A stretch of DNA of 64,000 bases, from positions 310,001 through 374,000 of the forward strand of contig NZ_AQUZ01000001.1 in NCBI RefSeq assembly GCF_000372465.1, given 5' to 3'. The DNA is from Kribbella catacumbae DSM 19601. Its GTDB lineage: Bacteria; Actinomycetota; Actinomycetes; Propionibacteriales; Kribbellaceae. Position numbers and translations under genes: made by a program. Under the pieces are notes generated by a model. The model did no database searches, was not told where the DNA came from, and saw only the letters and a list, made by a program, of their open reading frames with translations. Positions 56,187-64,000 of the stretch are shown in pieces (position 1 is the stretch's first letter; each line of letters begins with the position of its first letter).

Positions 56187-56708
56187 TCAGGGCAGTGGTT
56201 CGGTTTGGTAGTGGTTGGCGTCGTTGGTTACTAGTACGCCTTCGCCCTTGGCCAAGGTAGGGATCACCCGGCCGGTCAGGCCCAGGATGGCGGCTTCGTT
56301 GGTGGGGCTGTGGCCGACGACTAGTGCGCGGCCGCCCTCAGGCAGGTCTTCCATCAGTTGCCTCAACACCAGGCCTAGCAGCCATGACTCCCGCTCGACG
56401 AGCTCTGGGTCGACCGTCCGGATGGCCTCGACGTCCGCGCCCTTTCCTGCTGCCTTCGCCGCGTCGCGCCAGCGGTCCTCCACCGACGAGCGGAGGCCAG
56501 TCGCTTCGGTGATCGGTACGTCGTCCTGGCCTGCCGCGCTCCGCAGTATCTCCACCATCTGGGTGCAGCGTGCTGCGCCGGTCGACACGAAAGCGGCGTA
56601 CGGCGGACTCAGCCGAGCGGCGATCGCCTCGGCATCCGCTATCCCTTGTGGCGTGAGGCGATCACCGTCGTTGTCGGTGTGCCTGCGCAACTCGACGTAC
56701 CGCGTCAT
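56187..56708 (-). CDS. Histidine phosphatase superfamily protein
   Basis: A 173-residue protein of the phosphoglycerate mutase-like superfamily. The catalytic histidine sits in LRRHTDNDGDRLTPQG near 7-22 (RHT in place of RHG), the second conserved His in ALVVGHSPTNEAAI near 130, and FVSTGAARCTQMVE near 40 is the SSPAxR-like position. It resembles SixA-type phosphatases in size. It precedes nothing co-directional except the VOC gene upstream, 15 bases away, so the two may be co-transcribed. Confidence 0.85.
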   Translation of the reverse strand: MTRYVELRRHTDNDGDRLTPQGIADAEAIAARLSPPYAAFVSTGAARCTQMVEILRSAAGQDDVPITEATGLRSSVEDRWRDAAKAAGKGADVEAIRTVDPELVERESWLLGLVLRQLMEDLPEGGRALVVGHSPTNEAAILGLTGRVIPTLAKGEGVLVTNDANHYQTEPLP

Positions 56709-56723
56709 CTCGATCCGCTTCCG

Positions 56724-57098
56724 CTAGCCGCCGTACGGGCGGGTGATGATCTCCAGGATGTGGCCGTTCGGGTCCAGCCAGTACACGCCACGGCCGCCGT
56801 CATTGGTGTTGATCTCCCCCGGCCGTCGCCGGAAGGGGTCGGCCCAGTAGTCCAGGCCGCGTTCTTCAATGCGCTCGAAGATCGCGTCGAACTCCGGTTC
56901 ACCGACCAGGAACGCGTAGTGCTGCGGGGTGACCGCGCCGCCCTCGTCAGCGAAGTCCAGGGACACCTCCCCCAGCTGCACGACCAGGAACGGCCCGTAC
57001 GGCGTTGGCTCGGCGACTCCGAGGATCTCCGCAAGGAATCGAGCGGCCTCTTCCTTGTCGCGGGAATGCACGATGGTGTGATTGAGTTGGACTGTCAT
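56724..57098 (-). CDS. VOC (glyoxalase/bleomycin resistance-like) protein
   Basis: A 124-residue protein of the vicinal oxygen chelate superfamily. Two beta-alpha-beta-beta-beta units are seen: LNHTIVHSRDKEEAARFLAEILG near 5-27 with a possible metal histidine, YAFLVGEPEFDAIFERIEERGL near 61, and the closing VYWLDPNGHILEIITRP near 105 with the usual glutamate. Function could be isomerase, dioxygenase or binding; it cannot be decided from the sequence. Confidence 0.85.
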   Translation of the reverse strand: MTVQLNHTIVHSRDKEEAARFLAEILGVAEPTPYGPFLVVQLGEVSLDFADEGGAVTPQHYAFLVGEPEFDAIFERIEERGLDYWADPFRRRPGEINTNDGGRGVYWLDPNGHILEIITRPYGG

Positions 57099-57179
57099 CT
57101 TCCTATCTCACCTCGCCGGGCCCGTCGCCGCCATAGTGTGAACCAATGAGCCAACAGCGCCTGGTGTACTCCGGTCCGG

Positions 57180-57610
57180 TTGGTCGGCCGGGTCGGGGAC
57201 GACGTGGTCGGTGCGGCACTTGTGCGTGAACTGGTCGCGGCGGGCGTCGATCCCTTGGTCCAGCGACAGGGCCGAACCGGCACCATCGTCATCCTGGTGG
57301 ATGACGATGGCGAACGCACGATGTTCCCGGACCGAGCCGCCGCGGCGGAACTCGCCGATGTTCCGGACTCGTGGATCTCCGGCGCGGAGGCGTACCACCT
57401 CTCGGCGTACTCGCTGACTGGGCCGTCATGGCCCGTTCTCGTGACACGACCGGCGCCGGCGATGCGTTTGCGGCGGCCTTCCTGGCTGCAGTACTCGACA
57501 ATGCCGAGCCTGTCGAGGCAGTCGAAGCAGGCCATAACCTCGCCAGGAGAGTTCTCACTGAACCTGGCGCCATCCTGACCACCGATGAACAGGGAGCTGT
57601 CCGTGACTGA
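57180..57610 (+). pseudogene. Pseudouridine kinase (PfkB family) remnant, psuK-like
   Basis: Two pieces of a PfkB-family kinase in different frames. The first (57180 to about 57420) has GRVGDDVVGAALVRELVAAG and the region to AYHLSAYSLTG. The second (about 57430-57610) has the anion-hole and catalytic base motif DTTGAGDAFAAAFLAAVL and runs to a stop that overlaps the PsuG start. The N-terminal nucleoside-binding strands and about 100 central residues are missing, so no active kinase is possible. Position directly before PsuG identifies it as the former pseudouridine kinase. Confidence 0.8.
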
Positions 57611-58502
57611 GGCCGTCCTTTCCGATGACGTGGCGCAGGCCTTGGCCGAAGGCCGGGCGGTCGTCGCGCTGGAGTCGACCATCTTCTCGACCCTTGGCCT
57701 GCCCGCCCCCGCGAACGCCGACGCGCTCGAGGTCTGCAAGCAAGCAGTTCTCGATCTCGGCGCCACACCCGCTGTGGCCGCCATCCTCGACGGCCGGCCC
57801 CATCTCGGGCTCACGCCGGACGAAGAGAAGCGAGTGCTGCAAGGCAGGCGGAAGGTCGCCGAGCGCGATCTGTCGGTGGCACGCGCACAGAAGTGGGATG
57901 TCGGCGTCACCACAGTCTCGGCGACGGTTGCGCTGGCCCACGCGGCAGGCATCTCGGTCTTCGCCACCGGCGGCATCGGTGGCGTCCACCGCGGATCCGA
58001 GCTCACCGGGGACATCTCGGCCGACCTCGACGCCATCGCCAACCATCCGGTCATCACCGTCTCCGCCGGCGCCAAGGCCTTCCTCGACCTGCCACGGACA
58101 CTCGAGTACCTCGAGACCGCGGGCGTCCCGGTCCTGGGCTGGCAGCACGACTGGTTCCCCGCCTTCTACACGCGGTCGAGCGGTCTGCCGGTCCCCCACC
58201 GAGTCGACGACGAGCACACGGTCTGCGACGTACTGCGGTATCGGGCGCGGCCGACCACCGGCGTCCTGCTGACCGTCCCGATCCCCGTAGCCGACGAGAT
58301 CCCGGAGTCGCGCATCAGCGCCGTACTCGCCGCCGCCGTCGACGCGAGCGCCGATGCAGGAGTCACCGGCCCCGCCGTCACGCCGTACGTCCTGGCGAGG
58401 ATCGAGAAGGAAACAGACGGCCAGAGCATCCCAGCCAATCTCGCCCTGGCCCGAAACAACGCCGCCATCGCAGCCCGAATCGCCGTCGCGATGACACGGT
58501 AG
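57603..58502 (+). CDS. psuG: Pseudouridine-5'-phosphate glycosidase
   Basis: A 299-residue enzyme that reversibly splits pseudouridine 5'-phosphate into uracil and ribose 5-phosphate. Family landmarks: VALESTIFSTLGLPAPANA near 24-42 (catalytic glutamate), GRRKVAERDLSVA near 86 with the Schiff-base lysine, GVTTVSATVALAHAAGI near 105, and FATGGIGGVHRG near 125. The GTG at 57603 has AGGGAG eight bases upstream; ATG 57585 is an alternative. The gene looks intact although its kinase partner is decayed, so the substrate must come from another kinase, or the enzyme works in the other direction. Confidence 0.93.
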   Translation: MTEAVLSDDVAQALAEGRAVVALESTIFSTLGLPAPANADALEVCKQAVLDLGATPAVAAILDGRPHLGLTPDEEKRVLQGRRKVAERDLSVARAQKWDVGVTTVSATVALAHAAGISVFATGGIGGVHRGSELTGDISADLDAIANHPVITVSAGAKAFLDLPRTLEYLETAGVPVLGWQHDWFPAFYTRSSGLPVPHRVDDEHTVCDVLRYRARPTTGVLLTVPIPVADEIPESRISAVLAAAVDASADAGVTGPAVTPYVLARIEKETDGQSIPANLALARNNAAIAARIAVAMTR

Positions 58503-58573
58503 GACCCAAGAGGACCGATCCGGCCGAGGCCAGTGACGGGACAGGCAAATGGGATGCCGCGCGGCCATCCAGG

Positions 58574-59053
58574 TCAGTGCTGTGGGAAGCAGGCAGCGAC
58601 GGCCAGGCCATCCACGTAGTCGTTCATCTCGTGGCCGGAATGGCCCTTCACCCACTGGAAGGCGACATCCCCGCGCTCAATCACCAACTCCACCAGGGGC
58701 TCCCAGAGGTCCCTGTTGGCGACCGGCTTCCTTGCTGAGGTGAGCCAACCTCGCTCGAGCCAACCTCTGTGCCACCCGTCGCGGAAGCAGTTGACCACGT
58801 AGGTCGAATCCGAGACGACCAACAGCGGACCGTCATTCGCCCGCACGGCCTCGAGGGCCGCACGGATCTCCATCCGCTGATTCGTGGAGGCAGCCTCGTG
58901 ACCGGCGGCATACTCGGTCGTCGACAGCGCCCAGGCCCAGCCCCCAGGTCCAGGGTTGCGCGAGCAGGCACCGTCGGTGAACACCGAGCGCGCGCCGACG
59001 GGGACTGTCATGTCGGCCGGACGAGGACGGCGAGCGCGAACTGAAGGCATCAC
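58574..59053 (-). CDS. rnhA: Ribonuclease HI
   Basis: A 159-residue RNase H, cutting RNA in RNA-DNA hybrids. The four acidic residues are visible: Asp in SVFTDGACSRNPGPGGWAW near 25, Glu in TNQRMEIRAALEAV near 62, Asp in LLVVSDSTYVVN near 80, and Asp in GHEMNDYVDGLA near 147, with QWVKGHSG just before. Some 15 residues precede the domain; a second ATG at residue 15 may be the true start. It stands alone. Confidence 0.93.
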   Translation of the reverse strand: MMPSVRARRPRPADMTVPVGARSVFTDGACSRNPGPGGWAWALSTTEYAAGHEAASTNQRMEIRAALEAVRANDGPLLVVSDSTYVVNCFRDGWHRGWLERGWLTSARKPVANRDLWEPLVELVIERGDVAFQWVKGHSGHEMNDYVDGLAVAACFPQH

Positions 59054-59125
59054 AGCGAAACACTACTCAGTTGCGGCCGGCTGTGACCGAACCGCGTCGA
59101 CGGCACAGGTCACCGCCCACTTACC

Positions 59126-59398
59126 TCAGTTGGTCCAGTTCGTGGCGCCCGCCGCGATGAGCGCGCCGTTGACGTTGTAGATGTACGCGTCGGCTCGGTC
59201 CTGATATCCGGAGACCCACCAGGTCTTGCCGGTCGAGCACGCCCGGTCCGGGGCCCAGATCTCGCCGGTCCCGCCGTCCTTGCAGGTCGAGAAGACGGTC
59301 TCGTTGGTCGTGTTGACCGGCCGGAACACGATGTGGCCGTTGGCATGCTCGCCGGGGTTCATCGTGTATCCCAAACGGACGTTGGTCCACCGGATCAA
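59126..59398 (-). pseudogene. C-terminal remnant of a secreted-type protein
   Basis: About 90 codons with protein-like character: GYTMNPGEHANGHIVFRP, then TVFSTCKDGGTG and a last part TWWVSGYQDRADAYIY, rich in aromatic and Gly/Asn residues with two cysteines, like the C-terminal half of an exported domain. There is no signal peptide and no strong start (only a TTG near 59398). The frame upstream is antisense to the next gene's terminator region. Family not recognised. Confidence 0.4.
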
Positions 59399-59472
59399 CC
59401 TGTCTGCGACGAGTCTCGTGGCGTTCGGTCGACCGCGGGGAGAATCCGGACGAATCCGGATGGTGGGGGGCT

Positions 59473-59504
59473 GACGCCGGCCCGGGTGGTCCCGGGCCGG
59501 CGTC
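59473..59504 (-). terminator. Strong hairpin after the anti-sigma-like gene
   Basis: Perfect 14-base arms GACGCCGGCCCGGG and CCCGGGCCGGCGTC with a TGGT loop, four bases beyond the stop at 59509. No T-tract, as is common for actinobacterial terminators. Confidence 0.8.
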
Positions 59505-59508
59505 TCGG

Positions 59509-60606
59509 TTACTTCTCGGGGTAGAGCTTGCTGAGGAGCTTTCCGTCCTTGTCGTACGACCTGACCGTCATCCGGTCGGCTTCGGTGTGTGGAGTCTTGT
59601 CGAGCGCGGTGAAGGCGAACCAGCCGTCCTTGAGCGGTGCCTCGTACTTCGGGCCGGAGCCGACCTGTACGACGACCTTGGCGGTGTCCGCCGGTGCCTG
59701 CCCCCAACCCAGGGGCAGCGATCGGGCGCAGACCTTGCCAGTGTCATTGCAGTCCGAACTTCCGAGAATCATGGTGGCGATCTCCTTGCCGAGGGTCCCG
59801 TCAGGCCACTCCATCCGCGGGTCGTCCGTGCCGAGGTCGTCGAGGCGCACGGCGGTGATCGCCCCGCCGCGGTTTTTACCCATACCCACGATGCCGGCCG
59901 GCTGCAACTGGCAGGCGACCGCTGTCTTCCCGGACGGCGAGATCGCGATCAGCAGTGAGTCGGTGAATGCGGGGTACATTCCCTCGCGAGGCTCATCCAG
60001 ACGGTCGGAGACCTGGATGCGCCACTTGGTCATGTCGACCCACGCCCTGACCGAGCAGTTGCGCAGCTGGTCGGCCGCGTTCTTCGGGAACGGATCCGCC
60101 TTCGCGGCAGCGACCAGCGCGGCCGACGGCTTGTCCCCGCCGGGGATCACGCATCCGCCGGCGTTTCCGCTTCTGGGATCCTTCCGCACGTCGTAGGAGC
60201 GAGCGCTCACAGACCGGAAGCCGGCCGAGCGGCCGGTGTATTCCTCCAGCGGGTACGTCGGACCGGGGTTCCGCAGCGCGCAGCGGCGTTCGGCCTCCTG
60301 CTTGGAAATCCGCTGGCCGGCACCGTCCTCGCCGCGGGGTATACCGGGGACCGGGCTGAACTGTGAGTTCTCGGTCTGGGTGCCGGCTACGCCGGGGTTG
60401 TTGCCCGAAGTGATGAGGTTGGGGATGACGGTGACGGCGAGGGCCGCCGCAGCGACGCCGGCGACGGCACCGCCCGCACCTAGGAGGCGGCGACGGCGAA
60501 GGCCGCGGCGGCCTCGGGTGAGGACCGTTCCGGTGTCGAAGTGGTCCAGTGGTTCGGTGTCGGCCAGGCGGTGCAGTTCAGCGCTGACCTCGCGGGTGTC
60601 TTCCAT
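59509..60606 (-). CDS. Putative anti-sigma-like membrane protein
   Basis: A 365-residue protein with a short N-terminal cytoplasmic part (MEDTREVSAELHRLADTEPLD), a basic stretch (RGRRGLRRRRLLG near 30), one transmembrane helix near 45-65 (AVAGVAAAALAVTVIP) and a large external domain with several cysteines. No zinc anti-sigma motif is seen. It follows the ECF sigma gene by 11 bases, and such pairings usually mean that the membrane protein controls the sigma factor. The ATG at 60606 has AAGGAG seven bases upstream. Confidence 0.75.
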   Translation of the reverse strand: MEDTREVSAELHRLADTEPLDHFDTGTVLTRGRRGLRRRRLLGAGGAVAGVAAAALAVTVIPNLITSGNNPGVAGTQTENSQFSPVPGIPRGEDGAGQRISKQEAERRCALRNPGPTYPLEEYTGRSAGFRSVSARSYDVRKDPRSGNAGGCVIPGGDKPSAALVAAAKADPFPKNAADQLRNCSVRAWVDMTKWRIQVSDRLDEPREGMYPAFTDSLLIAISPSGKTAVACQLQPAGIVGMGKNRGGAITAVRLDDLGTDDPRMEWPDGTLGKEIATMILGSSDCNDTGKVCARSLPLGWGQAPADTAKVVVQVGSGPKYEAPLKDGWFAFTALDKTPHTEADRMTVRSYDKDGKLLSKLYPEK

Positions 60607-60617
60607 CTCGTTCTCCT

Positions 60618-61124
60618 TCACAGCGCCGGACTCCGTCGCCGATCGATGGCCTTGCGGAGAGTGTCGAGGCCGCGGGCGGCCTGGCTTTTCACCGTGCCCT
60701 CCGAGCACCCGAGGATCTCCGCGGTCTGCTCGACCGAGAGGTCCTCGTAGTACCGCAGGACAACGCAGGCACGCTGCCGTGGCGCCAGTGCTCGCAGCGC
60801 TTCGAGCACTTCGTCACGCTCAGCGTGCCCGGCCGCGAAGTCGCCGTTCTGGACGGCGTACTCCGGGACCTCGGCGCTGGTGACCTCCCGGCGCCAGGGG
60901 CGCCGGCCACCGTCGTACGCGACGTTGACCAGCATCCGGCGGGCATAGGCGAACGGGTTGCCGGCCCGTTGCACCTTCGGCCAGACGAGGTACACCTTGT
61001 AAAGCGTCTCCTGGACGACGTCGTCCGCCTTGTGCCGGTCGCCGCCGATCAGGTACGCCGTCCTCCGTAGCGACGGACTCGCCGCCTCCACGAACTCGAC
61101 GAACGCTTCGTCCCGCTCCGCCAT
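60618..61124 (-). CDS. ECF sigma factor, SigE-like family
   Basis: A 168-residue RNA polymerase sigma factor. Region 2 is seen as RRTAYLIGGDRHKADDVVQETLYKVYLVW near 19-47, and region 4 as LAPRQRACVVLRYYEDLSVEQTAEILGCSEGTVKSQAARGLDTL near 108-152. No extra C-terminal domain. The ATG at 61124 has GGAGG eight bases upstream and is preferred to the in-frame TTG at 61154. Likely autoregulated, with the downstream membrane protein as its partner. Confidence 0.93.
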   Translation of the reverse strand: MAERDEAFVEFVEAASPSLRRTAYLIGGDRHKADDVVQETLYKVYLVWPKVQRAGNPFAYARRMLVNVAYDGGRRPWRREVTSAEVPEYAVQNGDFAAGHAERDEVLEALRALAPRQRACVVLRYYEDLSVEQTAEILGCSEGTVKSQAARGLDTLRKAIDRRRSPAL

Positions 61125-61341
61125 CCGCGCCTCCACTCTCCATGTCCCCCACAAGACGGAAGGCGCACTCCATCAGGTTGCACCCTTCCGAGGAGCATTT
61201 TGAGAGACCCGGGTCACGTGCTCAGGCTGGCCGAGGCTGCTGCCTCGTCGTGCAGATGGATGTGGTCGACAGCTACGTGGGCCGCGTGCAGGTCATCGAA
61301 CACACCTACTTCGCCGCGACCGACCGAGTTCGCTGAATCGC

Positions 61342-62568
61342 CTAGTGGCCCAAGAGCTTCATGGCGATGGTGGGGCTGAAGTCGCCGGCTTCAGTGCCGG
61401 TACCGATGCCGCAGTTGCCGTCGGATTCCCCTGGTGGCTTGACCCAGAGCTGTAGGTCGAGGCCGCTGGCGCCCCCGGTACGAGGTGCGGCGCCGACCCG
61501 TTGGCCGGTCGGGTTGCACCAGTCGTCGCCGTTCAGCGGGTTGCCGTTGCGGCTGGTGTCGATGACGAAATGTTTGGCCGAACCAAGGGCCGCGTTGACA
61601 GCTTGGGCGTAGCTGACGTTGCGGGCGGTGGACTGGAAGTTCGACACGTTCAGCGCGACCCCGCGGGCGCGCGCGATACCGGCGGAGGTGAGCCGCTTGG
61701 CCATCGTGCCGGCCGGCGTCCAGTCGTCGTGGCCGGCGTCCAGATACGTCCAGGTGTTCGGTGCGGAGGACCGCAGCCGGTCGACCGCGTAGCTGAACAG
61801 CGACAGCCGGGTGGTCTGCGCCGACGAGCTCAAACAGTCGAGCTGAGGCAGCGCGTCCGGCTCCAGGATGACGACGGCGGGGCGCTTGCCGATCGACGCG
61901 GCGATCGCATCGATCCACGACCGGTACGCCGCGGCGCTGGCAGCACCCTCGCCGGCCCCGCATCCGCGCTGCGGGAGGTGGTACAAGACGAGCACCGGGA
62001 GTTTGTGGACTCGCGACGCCGCCGATGTGTAGGCCCGCGCGTCGGACGCGTCCGCGCCATCACCGTTGAACCAGCGCGCGATCGGGCGGTCGGCGATCCC
62101 GGCCTTGATCATCGCCCGCCGCGAGTCACCAGCGTGTCCGCCGACCCAGCGGACCGGCTCGGATTGCGGGTCGACGTACAAGCCGCTGGTCTGCGAGAGC
62201 GGATTGCCCTGTTGCGGGATCGGGTCCGGCTTCGTCGGCGGCTTGCTGGTGGGCTTCGCGGTGGGCTTGGTGGTCGGTTTTGTCGAGGGCTTTGCCGTTG
62301 AAGGGCTGGGCTTGCGGACCGGCTGGGTTGATGACCTGGCGGGCTGACTGGTCGACGGTCTGCCGGCTGAGGGCTTCGTACTGGCCCCGGTCGAGGCCGG
62401 GCCTGAGCCGGCAGGCCCGTTGGCGCCGGTACCGGCCGGCGTCGTACCTGCGGACAGGTCCGAGTCACCGCCTCTCGCCAGGGCCACCGTCACCCCGGCG
62501 GCGGCGATCGCGCAGGTCGCGGCGATCGCGACCGTTGCCCTGGACCGCCGTGTGTGTGGCAGCCGCAT
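61342..62568 (-). CDS. Glycoside hydrolase family 6 (secreted cellulase-type)
   Basis: A 408-residue exported enzyme. The signal peptide or anchor is TVAIAATCAIAAAGVTVALA near 12-31, followed by a low-complexity Ser/Thr/Pro/Lys linker (about 38-118, with TKPTTKPTAKPTSKP). The GH6 domain then has GLYVDPQSEPVRW near 128, the Asp region ARWFNGDG, VVILEPDALPQLDC near 232 with a catalytic acid, DAGHDDW near 275 and NGDDWCNPTGQRVG near 350. It should cleave beta-1,4-glucan. There is no carbohydrate-binding module. Monocistronic. Confidence 0.92.
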   Translation of the reverse strand: MRLPHTRRSRATVAIAATCAIAAAGVTVALARGGDSDLSAGTTPAGTGANGPAGSGPASTGASTKPSAGRPSTSQPARSSTQPVRKPSPSTAKPSTKPTTKPTAKPTSKPPTKPDPIPQQGNPLSQTSGLYVDPQSEPVRWVGGHAGDSRRAMIKAGIADRPIARWFNGDGADASDARAYTSAASRVHKLPVLVLYHLPQRGCGAGEGAASAAAYRSWIDAIAASIGKRPAVVILEPDALPQLDCLSSSAQTTRLSLFSYAVDRLRSSAPNTWTYLDAGHDDWTPAGTMAKRLTSAGIARARGVALNVSNFQSTARNVSYAQAVNAALGSAKHFVIDTSRNGNPLNGDDWCNPTGQRVGAAPRTGGASGLDLQLWVKPPGESDGNCGIGTGTEAGDFSPTIAMKLLGH

Positions 62569-62664
62569 CTCATCTCCCAGCTCAGCGCGCGGCTCATCCC
62601 CGCGACAGCGAGGAACACTAGTTGATAACGACCCGATAACAAACCCTTCAGGGTCACCAACCAG

Positions 62665-63063
62665 CTAAGCCACGTGCGAGCGGAGGATCAGGTGCAGGGA
62701 ACTGTGGATGGCCAGCCCTCCGAGTGCTCCGAGGGCGCGGAACGTCAGGGTGACGTCCACGATCGTCGGTACGTCGAAGCGGACCCGGAAGCGACCTTCC
62801 TGGCGTGGTTCGCCGGTCAGGTCGTGCACCGGAAGGTCCAGCTCGACGTCGGGCACCGGGTCGCCCTCGATCACCAGCTGACCTGTCACAAACCCGGTGT
62901 TGACGATCGGGAACTCGATCGTGTGCCAGTCACCGATGGCCAAGCTCTCAACCCGGCTCCCGGTCCGGGCGACATTCACCCGTGCCTCCGGATTGATCGT
63001 GACCGAGATCGGTGCCGTGGTGTCGACCGGCCCGCAACAGCCCGCCGGTTCGCCGTGAACCAT
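62665..63063 (-). CDS. Uncharacterised beta-rich protein
   Basis: A 132-residue protein of unknown family. It has a GEPAGCCGP cysteine pair near the start and alternating hydrophobic strands after it (DWHTIEFPIVNTG, GQLVIEGDPVPDVELDLPV, RFRVRFDVPTIVDVTLTFRAL), suggesting a small beta-sandwich. No signal peptide. The ATG at 63063 shares one base with the stop of the upstream gene, so the two are coupled and may form a functional pair. Confidence 0.6.
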   Translation of the reverse strand: MVHGEPAGCCGPVDTTAPISVTINPEARVNVARTGSRVESLAIGDWHTIEFPIVNTGFVTGQLVIEGDPVPDVELDLPVHDLTGEPRQEGRFRVRFDVPTIVDVTLTFRALGALGGLAIHSSLHLILRSHVA

Positions 63064-64000
63064 CAGTCCACCTCGCATTCGCCGCGCCGGACCAGGTAGG
63101 TGGCTTGCGCGGCGTCGTACGCTTCCCGCGCCGCCGATCGTTCGGTCTCGCGAATGAACCCGGACTTCGCCTTCCACAGCGCGTCAACCGAGTCGTGCAA
63201 CCATTGCGCGCTCCGCCGCGACGCCCGGATCGGGAGCCCGGCGATCTCGACGAAGATCGGCTGGGTGTGGACACTGCGCAGGATCCGCAGCGCGACCCAG
63301 GACGAACGCTCCAGGTCCACGTCGAACTCGATCGCCTGCTCGTTGCCGTCGGCAAGTAGTTCCTGCGCCCCGGCCGGAACGCCGTTCACCAGAACCTCGA
63401 CGAGCACCTTGCGGGATTGGCCGATCCGTGACCGCTCGAGGTGCCAGCCGACAGGTGCGGAGTACACCGGCCGGCCCGCCGCTGGTGGCGCGGGTGGCTG
63501 TTCGGGTAGCCAGGCCGTGACCGTCGCGGTTACCCGGACCTGTCCCGGAGCTTCGACTGCGTGCTCCCGGGCCGTGTCGGCATCGACGGCGAAGTCGTAG
63601 ACATGGCTGCGGCCGTCGCCGAAGTACGACGGGCCGTCCTTCAGCCCACCGAGCCACGCCTCCAAGGCCTGCTCACCTTGCGGCGCCTCAGGCAGCCGGA
63701 CGTAGGTGCGCCCGACTCCCGGGCCGTCGTCGTAGATGCAGGGATAGTCGGTCTCGCCGAGCATCAGCGTGCGGTAGCCGACGTTCAGCAGGTGATACCA
63801 GATGTTGAGCTCGGCGGCGGGATCGAACTCGGCACCGCACTGGAAGTCGGCGGCGCCGAGCGGCACATCGACGATGATCTCGTTGGAACCGATCGACTGG
63901 AATCCCGGGATGACGTAGTTCGGCAACTCGCCGGTTCCGACCGAGAGGCCGGCACCGCAGTGCGCGTACCCGACCAACGCATTCTGCGCATGGCCCCAGC
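63063..64000 (-). CDS. CehA/McbA-like hydrolase-type protein, partial
   Basis: The open frame reaches the right edge, so the N-terminus is missing; at least 312 residues are present. The visible part resembles the C-terminal half of CehA/McbA-type proteins of the PHP hydrolase group: LNIWYHLLNVGYRTLMLGETDYPCIYDD near the start, GVGRTYVRLPEA, then a beta-rich region with VLVEVLVNGVPAGAQELLADG and a helical end. Metal ligands of the PHP domain would lie mostly outside the window. Coupled to the small downstream gene by a one-base overlap. Confidence 0.5.
   Translation of the reverse strand, partial: WGHAQNALVGYAHCGAGLSVGTGELPNYVIPGFQSIGSNEIIVDVPLGAADFQCGAEFDPAAELNIWYHLLNVGYRTLMLGETDYPCIYDDGPGVGRTYVRLPEAPQGEQALEAWLGGLKDGPSYFGDGRSHVYDFAVDADTAREHAVEAPGQVRVTATVTAWLPEQPPAPPAAGRPVYSAPVGWHLERSRIGQSRKVLVEVLVNGVPAGAQELLADGNEQAIEFDVDLERSSWVALRILRSVHTQPIFVEIAGLPIRASRRSAQWLHDSVDALWKAKSGFIRETERSAAREAYDAAQATYLVRRGECEVD

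Noticed and set aside
1-64000. tRNA/rRNA genes, CRISPR arrays, transposases or integrases
   Set aside because: Looked for cloverleaf-like ends, regular short repeats and transposase motifs; none seen.

Overview
The window is high-GC DNA with long genes, GTG starts, dense 1-8 bp gene overlaps and actinobacterial families throughout, so it comes from an actinomycete. A soil genus of the Kribbella/Nocardioidaceae kind fits the style, but that is inference because no marker gene decides it.

Positions 1-27.8 kb are a biosynthetic gene cluster. On the minus strand a promoter near 15.2 kb drives an SbnA-like and an SbnB-like enzyme (a 2,3-diaminopropionate, Dap, pathway), an MbtH-like protein, NRPS-A (A-T-C-A-T) and NRPS-B (C-A-T-C-A-T-C-T, running off the left edge). 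Divergently, on the plus strand, lie a free acyl carrier protein, an acyl-CoA dehydrogenase (ACAD), a fatty acyl-AMP ligase (FAAL), a phosphopantetheinyl transferase, a second FAAL-like gene with destroyed ATP motifs, and two further ACAD-like genes, one lacking its middle domain. A helix-turn-helix regulator and a drug exporter of the DHA2 type close the cluster. Together they suggest a Dap-containing peptide with an acyl chain that is activated, loaded on the ACP and desaturated there. No thioesterase is in view, and the assembly line is incomplete at the left edge.

Positions 28-43.7 kb are a patchwork: a secreted M36 metallopeptidase, a membrane protein, an EF-G paralogue, a CrtA-like protein, a kinase-like protein, a hydroxypyruvate isomerase-like protein, a scar made of headless TetR, MFS and APH fragments, a Ser/Thr kinase, a frameshifted secreted repeat protein, a secreted protein of unknown function and a sulfatase.

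Positions 43.7-56 kb hold two minus-strand uptake operons: an Opp-type ABC transporter (SBP, two permeases, two ATPases), and a sugar-type ABC transporter (SBP, two permeases) followed by an RpiR regulator and an FAD-dependent oxidoreductase. With the sulfatase next door they look like a locus for taking up and oxidising a complex, perhaps sulfated, glycan.

Positions 56-64 kb hold a histidine phosphatase, a VOC protein, a decayed pseudouridine kinase beside an intact PsuG, RNase HI, an ECF sigma factor with a putative anti-sigma partner, a GH6 cellulase, and two genes of uncertain function at the right edge. No tRNA, rRNA, CRISPR array or insertion sequence was recognised.
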